The notes under the pieces: generated by a model
What the model was told of the DNA's origin: nothing
Seen by the model: only the letters and a program-made list of their open reading frames with translations
Databases searched by the model: none
Shown here: one piece after another, positions 7,167 to 10,040 of the stretch
Layout of the letters: each line of letters begins with the position of its first letter
How positions within the stretch are numbered: position 1 is the stretch's first letter
Origin: an uncultured Lachnoclostridium sp.
Lineage (GTDB): Bacteria > Bacillota > Clostridia > Lachnospirales > Lachnospiraceae
DNA: 10,040 nucleotides
NCBI GenBank assembly: GCA_902464595.1
Contig: CABQJX010000100.1
Location: 1-10,040 of the forward strand
Direction: 5' to 3'
Translations under genes and position numbers: made by a program

Positions 7167-7229
7167 ATGGCTGAAACAAATAAAACTCCCAAAATCCCTT
7201 TGTCTATAGGCATTTTTAGTCTAAAATAA
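7167..7229 (+). CDS. Possible 20-residue small ORF in the A-rich spacer
   Basis: ATG 7167 to TAA 7227-7229 encodes MAETNKTPKIPLSIGIFSLK. A purine-rich SD-like GAAAGGGGG at 7151-7159 lies 7 bases upstream. The codons are less A-biased than the surrounding DNA, which is the reason for listing it. I recognise no family, there is no visible promoter, and so short an ORF can arise by chance. It could equally be a remnant of an older gene. Treat it as a weak candidate. Confidence 0.18.
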   Translation: MAETNKTPKIPLSIGIFSLK

Positions 7230-7685
7230 GAAAAACAGGAGGTAAGAAAACAGGATAAAAACATTGGGAGAAATCTTATATAAAATATGGAAAGAATAAA
7301 AACATCACAAAAGAAAAAACAAAACAAAGAACAAAGGAAAAATAAAACAAAAGAATTAAAAATAAAACAATAAAAGGCTGAGTTTTAACGTATCAAAACT
7401 ATTTAAAAAATTATCAAAAACTATATAAAACAATTAAAAACTAATACCAAAATTTATTTAAAACAAAAGCAAAACAAAAGGTAAATATAAAAGCCGTTTT
7501 ATTTCCGTTAAGTTGTAAAACTAAACAGAAGGAAGGTAAGAATATAAAATGGAGAAGTCAGAAAGGACAAGAAGAGTAATAAAAAAAGCAGAAGGAGCAG
7601 AAAGAAGTAAAAAGAGGAGAAGGAGAGAAAAGAGGAAAATGCAAGGCGTATAAGAACGAAGATCCATGAGGATGGAAATGAAAAG

Positions 7686-7727
7686 AAGAGGCTCCTTTTA
7701 CGCATCGTATGCATAAAGAAGCCTCTT
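7686..7727 (-). terminator. Intrinsic terminator of nfo
   Basis: Arms AAGAGGC (7686-7692) and GCCTCTT (7721-7727) pair perfectly. An inner part (7693-7704 with 7710-7720) pairs with a few mismatches. On the minus strand the stem is followed by CTTTTCATTT-like pyrimidine-rich sequence. It lies about 48 bases beyond the nfo stop, as expected for its terminator, and could also stop stray plus-strand transcription. Confidence 0.7.
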
Positions 7728-7774
7728 TGTGTAACCATTCAGCCATATATTTTCTTGCCCGTTTCAAACGGTTA

Positions 7775-8605
7775 CTATTTTGCTGCCTCTCTCATGAGGT
7801 GGATTTCATATGCATAGCCGTCCAGATCATTTGGGGTTTCCAAATAAAATGGAAGGTTTTTCAGCGCAGGATGGTTGACGATCCGTTTGAATGTATCCAG
7901 CCCAATATATCCTTCGCCTAGCTTTGCATGTCGGTCTTTGTGGGAGCCCATAGGATTCATACTGTCATTTAAGTGGACTGCTTTTAGGCGTTTTAGCCCG
8001 ATTTTATGGTCAAATTCTGTTAAAACCTCATCTAAATGGTTGACAATATCGTATCCTCCATCCCAGATATGGCAGGTATCCAGACATATACCCATATGAT
8101 CGTGAAGCTCTACCAGATCTAAAATTTGTCTGAGCTCCTCAAAACATCCCCCTATTTCTGTTCCCTTTCCTGCCATAGTCTCTAAAAGTACAGTGGTATT
8201 CTGATCGGGTGACAATATTTCATTTAGCATCTGGGCGATCAAGCGGATCCCAGTCTCTGTTCCCTGTTTTACATGGCATCCTGGGTGAAAATTATACATA
8301 TTTCCAGGGGTATATTCCATTCTTTTTAAGTCGTCAGCCATAGTGCTTTTTGCAAAATTCCTTAGGTTTTCATCGGCAGAACATGCATTCAAGGTGTAAG
8401 GAGCATGTGCCAGAATAGGAGAGAGGTCAGTTGATCTGGATTCCTGAAGAAATGCTTCAATATCTTTTTCATTGATTGCTTTTGCGTTTCCGCCCCGAGG
8501 ATTTCGGGTAAAGAATTGAAATGTGTTGGCATTAATTTTCTGTGCTTCCTTGGCCATAGAGACATAGCCTTTTGAAGATGATAAGTGACATCCGATTCGC
8601 AGCAT
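7775..8605 (-). CDS. nfo: Deoxyribonuclease IV (AP endonuclease, Nfo family)
   Basis: Endonuclease IV cleaves the phosphodiester 5' to abasic sites in DNA base-excision repair, using a three-zinc centre in a TIM barrel. The 276-residue length fits the family. All nine expected metal ligands are visible: H67 (LAHAPY), H107 (NFHPG), E142 (LLET), D176 and H179 (CLDTCH), H211 (VHLND), D224 and H226 (DRH) and E256 (YLETP). I chose ATG at 8605 because MLRIGCHLSSSKG is the usual N-terminus and AAAGGA sits about 10 bases upstream. A longer in-frame start at 8707 would add a non-homologous stretch that overlaps a terminator hairpin. The gene faces rsmG and is read toward the presumed origin. An intrinsic terminator 48 bases upstream suggests its own expression signal, but no convincing promoter was found. 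Confidence 0.96.
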   Translation of the reverse strand: MLRIGCHLSSSKGYVSMAKEAQKINANTFQFFTRNPRGGNAKAINEKDIEAFLQESRSTDLSPILAHAPYTLNACSADENLRNFAKSTMADDLKRMEYTPGNMYNFHPGCHVKQGTETGIRLIAQMLNEILSPDQNTTVLLETMAGKGTEIGGCFEELRQILDLVELHDHMGICLDTCHIWDGGYDIVNHLDEVLTEFDHKIGLKRLKAVHLNDSMNPMGSHKDRHAKLGEGYIGLDTFKRIVNHPALKNLPFYLETPNDLDGYAYEIHLMREAAK

Positions 8606-8652
8606 GGTTTTCGATTCCTTTCTAGAGTTGTTTTTTCGCAGCGCACTCTTAT

Positions 8653-8710
8653 AAAAAAGGTTTGGATCAAGGCATATGAAAAGATGATGTTTATGCCGTA
8701 AATCCAAACC
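8653..8710 (-). terminator. Intrinsic terminator between the hydrolase gene and nfo
   Basis: Read on the minus strand, GGTTTGGA (8710-8703) pairs with TCCAAACC (8666-8659). An inner GGCAT/ATGCC pair (8697-8693 with 8675-8671) extends the stem, and six T (8658-8653) follow immediately. This is a good Rho-independent terminator for transcripts from the upstream hydrolase gene. It ends only about 47 bases before the nfo ATG, so it could instead act as an attenuator in an nfo leader. Confidence 0.78.
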
Positions 8711-8737
8711 ACGAAATAGGATCGTTTTGACAGCAAT

Positions 8738-8806
8738 TCAGACAGAATCAATCCAGAAGAAGAAAATGTTTCACGTGAAACAATTCCTTTTGCTGGATTG
8801 ATCTGA
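8738..8806. repeat. Extended inverted repeat centred on parS 2
   Basis: ATCAATCCAG (8747-8756) and CTGGATTGAT (8793-8802) are perfect 10-bp inverted arms, and their midpoint (8774.5) coincides exactly with the parS dyad. The 10 bases on each inner side pair partly. With a small bulge, TCAGA (8738-8742) can also pair with TCTGA (8802-8806), sharing base 8802 with the main arm. No T-tract follows on either strand, so it is not a standard terminator. Confidence 0.75.
8767..8782. promoter_or_regulatory. parS: parS centromere-like site 2 (ParB/Spo0J binding)
   Basis: TGTTTCACGTGAAACA is identical to the site at 6731-6746 and a full match to the parS consensus. It lies in the intergenic space between the hydrolase gene and nfo, 2036 bp from the first site. 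A second perfect 16-bp copy so close makes chance occurrence very unlikely. Confidence 0.93.
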
Positions 8807-8833
8807 CATAGAAAATGGGATAAAAACTTATAT

Positions 8834-9784
8834 TTAACCCAAATATGTCTGAATCAGGTCATATACTTCCGTTGGTTTTTCTAATTGTGGGAGAAATTTT
8901 GAGTTAGGAATCGAAGTGTATTCGATTGCCGGATTGATCGTTTTATATTCCTCCATACATTCTTCCATTCCGTCCAAAGATTTTCCGCCTAAAAGGTAGA
9001 TGCTATTATCAATCTTTTTTAGAGCAGAAATAATATTGCATTTCACATAATTACATTTCAAGCTGGCGTAGACAGATTTGGGAGAATCACCCAAATGAGC
9101 CGATTCATAATATGCATCCAGAAAAACTTTCTTGACGGAATATGGGTTGCAAAAATAGTTGGACAAAAATTCCTTTGTTATAAAATGTTTGCTGCAGGCG
9201 ATATGATAAATCAAAGTACCTACAATGGGAAGATCCAATATGATCTTATATAGTTTTGCATTTTTTCCGGGAACCTGGCTGCAGGATAGAAGGTTCTCAG
9301 GATTGATAAACATAAGCCGGTCAAAGAGTTCCGGACGATTGCTGCAAGCCATGACACCCAGAGCAGCAGAACTGCCAGAAGCGATCAAATCTGTCCGATG
9401 ACCAATTTCAGATTTGATAAAATCAGCCAGAAGCTGCACATATAGATAATTGGTATAGGTAAGATTAGGCTTTTCAGAACGTCCAAATCCCAATAGATCA
9501 ATGGTGTAGACCGTATAATTCTCCGCTAATTTTCCTATCAGGTTTTTCCATTCATATCCGCTGGCTGACGGACATAAATCATGAACCAGCAGGAGAGGCT
9601 TTCCACTTCCTGATTTTGTGTAATGTATATTTCCGAGTCTCCATTTGTAACAAAGAGATTCCTGTTCTTCCAGTATATTGTGGGAGGAGGCTGAGATTTT
9701 TATTGCCTTATTGATCAGGGCAATAGAAGCAGCAGCTCCTGATGATAGTATAAGCAAGGTGAGCAATTTATTTCGAGCTTTCAT
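8834..9784 (-). CDS. Membrane-anchored alpha/beta-hydrolase-fold protein, catalytic His apparently replaced
   Basis: This 316-residue protein has one N-terminal hydrophobic segment (about 7-28) after a short basic start, suggesting a signal anchor with the main domain outside the membrane. The alpha/beta-hydrolase fold is indicated by LLLVHD at 64-69 (the oxyanion HG region, here HD). It is also supported by DLLGFGRSEKP at 96-106 and by a nucleophile elbow GSSAA at 137-141 with likely Ser139. A possible acid lies in GGKSLDG at 266-272 (Asp271). The position where homologues carry the catalytic histidine (NAGHLPxLE pattern) reads NSKFLPQLE at 294-302, so Phe297 replaces His. It may be a pseudo-enzyme or use another residue. 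ATG 9784 has AGGAG with 7-base spacing. It is preceded by a good promoter and a structured leader of about 135 bases. The substrate is unknown. Confidence 0.85.
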   Translation of the reverse strand: MKARNKLLTLLILSSGAAASIALINKAIKISASSHNILEEQESLCYKWRLGNIHYTKSGSGKPLLLVHDLCPSASGYEWKNLIGKLAENYTVYTIDLLGFGRSEKPNLTYTNYLYVQLLADFIKSEIGHRTDLIASGSSAALGVMACSNRPELFDRLMFINPENLLSCSQVPGKNAKLYKIILDLPIVGTLIYHIACSKHFITKEFLSNYFCNPYSVKKVFLDAYYESAHLGDSPKSVYASLKCNYVKCNIISALKKIDNSIYLLGGKSLDGMEECMEEYKTINPAIEYTSIPNSKFLPQLEKPTEVYDLIQTYLG

Positions 9785-9809
9785 TCCATGTCTCCTATAT
9801 TATGATGTT

Positions 9810-9830
9810 GGGGTCAAAAGTTTTTGCCCC
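9810..9830 (-). other. Leader hairpin 2 upstream of the hydrolase gene
   Basis: GGGG (9810-9813) pairs with CCCC (9827-9830). After one mismatch, CAAAA and TTTTG continue the dyad toward the centre. It lies 13 bases upstream of the SD in the 5' leader and has no T-tract, so it is more likely an RNA structural element or protein site than a terminator. Confidence 0.5.
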
Positions 9831-9840
9831 CTCTGCTGCC

Positions 9841-9872
9841 GGATTGCTCCGCACTATGTGCGTTTGCAATCC
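9841..9872 (-). other. Leader hairpin 1 upstream of the hydrolase gene
   Basis: Outer arms GGATTGC (9841-9847) and GCAATCC (9866-9872) pair perfectly. An inner GCAC (9851-9854) / GTGC (9858-9861) stem with a 3-base loop sits above an asymmetric internal loop. It lies in the presumed 5' untranslated leader. A 7-codon ORF (MSGFEVF, ATG at 9896 on the minus strand, stop TGA 9875-9873) ends exactly where the hairpin begins. I do not recognise a named riboswitch. Confidence 0.55.
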
Positions 9873-9927
9873 TCAAAACACCTCAAATCCGCTCATTTTT
9901 TTGCGAAAAATGGCTGCTTTCCTTTCT

Positions 9928-9956
9928 ATTATAATACATACAAATGGCTAATACAA
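9928..9956 (-). promoter_or_regulatory. Sigma-A-type promoter for the hydrolase gene
   Basis: On the minus strand there is -35 TTGTAT (9956-9951), an ideal 17-base spacer, and a perfect -10 TATAAT (9933-9928). Transcription should start near 9920, giving a leader of about 135 bases before ATG 9784. Confidence 0.75.
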
Positions 9957-10040
9957 CGATTGACGCCTTAAATCTTTATTAACTTGTAACAGACAATATG
10001 TAATGACCTCCGATTTGTAGAAACGTGGATTTATCTGTAT
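9957..10040. other. Right edge, no feature identified
   Basis: These 84 AT-rich bases upstream of the hydrolase promoter show no ORF, hairpin or recognisable site. The next gene must start or end beyond the window. Confidence 0.5.

Larger units (their letters stand above)
6762..7680. other. A-rich non-coding spacer between convergent rsmG and nfo
   Basis: I see no credible gene in this stretch of about 920 bases. The plus strand is dominated by A, with many AAAAC, AAAAT and GAAAA runs, and is strongly purine-rich toward 7551-7640. Reading frames on the minus strand encode only Phe/Leu/Ser-rich low-complexity strings that follow from the T-rich composition, and none has family features. It sits where two transcription units converge, bounded by a terminator on each side. 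Contents worth noting are an 8-base tandem repeat at 6844-6867, an approximately 10-base A-tract periodicity around 6971-7090, and one possible 20-codon ORF at 7167. Confidence 0.75.

Noticed and set aside
7549..7653. A 34-codon plus-strand ORF encoding a very Lys/Arg-rich peptide
   Set aside because: It is simply the polypurine tract read as AAA/AGA/GAA codons, and the nearest SD-like GGAAGG is about 12 bases from the ATG.
6735..7738. Several minus-strand ORFs of 69-84 residues rich in Phe, Ser and Leu in the spacer
   Set aside because: They follow from the T-rich minus strand, show no domain, no good ribosome binding site and no consistent start; they look like composition artefacts rather than membrane peptides.
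8606..8707. Extended N-terminus for endonuclease IV starting at 8707
   Set aside because: The extra 34 residues do not fit the family, and their DNA contains an intrinsic terminator; ATG 8605 gives the standard N-terminus.
6640..8833. Remnants of parA or parB
   Set aside because: I looked in the spacer frames for Walker A or ParB-box motifs and saw none; stop codons are too dense.
1..10040. CRISPR array, tRNA or rRNA genes, insertion sequences, oriC DnaA-box cluster
   Set aside because: No regularly spaced repeats with unique spacers, no tRNA-like or rRNA-like sequence, no transposase, and no cluster of TTATCCACA-type boxes was seen.

Overview
The window is an origin-proximal segment of a low-to-mid G+C Firmicute chromosome. 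It is most likely a member of the Clostridia, probably Lachnospiraceae. This rests on the conserved order rnpA-yidD-yidC-jag-mnmE-mnmG-rsmG, strong AGGAGG-type ribosome binding sites, GTG/TTG starts, and a long clostridial-type YidC with a large extra-membrane insert and a Lys-rich tail. In this layout dnaA/oriC normally lies just left of the window beyond rpmH. The plus-strand genes would therefore run with the replication fork and the minus-strand genes against it (inference).

Region 1 (1-2490) holds the last codons of rnpA, then yidD, yidC and jag, tightly spaced and ending in a strong intrinsic terminator. They form an RNA-processing and membrane-protein-insertion unit: RNase P protein, the YidD/YidC insertion factors, and the Jag (KhpB) RNA-binding protein.

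Region 2 (2491-6761) holds mnmE, mnmG and rsmG. MnmE and MnmG together modify the wobble uridine of certain tRNAs, and RsmG methylates 16S rRNA. The unit ends in a very long hairpin terminator whose upper stem is a perfect 16-bp parS (ParB-binding) palindrome.

Region 3 (6762-7774) is about 1 kb of A-rich DNA, purine-rich in places, with no convincing gene. It holds short tandem repeats and a run of A-tracts repeated about every 10 bases, a pattern expected to give intrinsic curvature. It separates the convergent rsmG and nfo transcription units.

Region 4 (7775-10040) is read on the minus strand. It carries nfo (endonuclease IV, base-excision repair) and a membrane-anchored alpha/beta-hydrolase-fold protein that appears to lack the catalytic histidine. 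The hydrolase has a good sigma-A-type promoter and a long, structured 5' leader. Between the two genes lies a second perfect parS, centred in a longer imperfect inverted repeat, followed by an intrinsic terminator.

The main point of interest is chromosome-segregation DNA. Two identical parS sites lie 2036 bp apart, each at the exact centre of a larger palindrome, and they flank the A-rich tract and nfo. parA/parB, which commonly follow rsmG in Firmicutes, are not in that position here. The rest of the left part is conserved housekeeping sequence.
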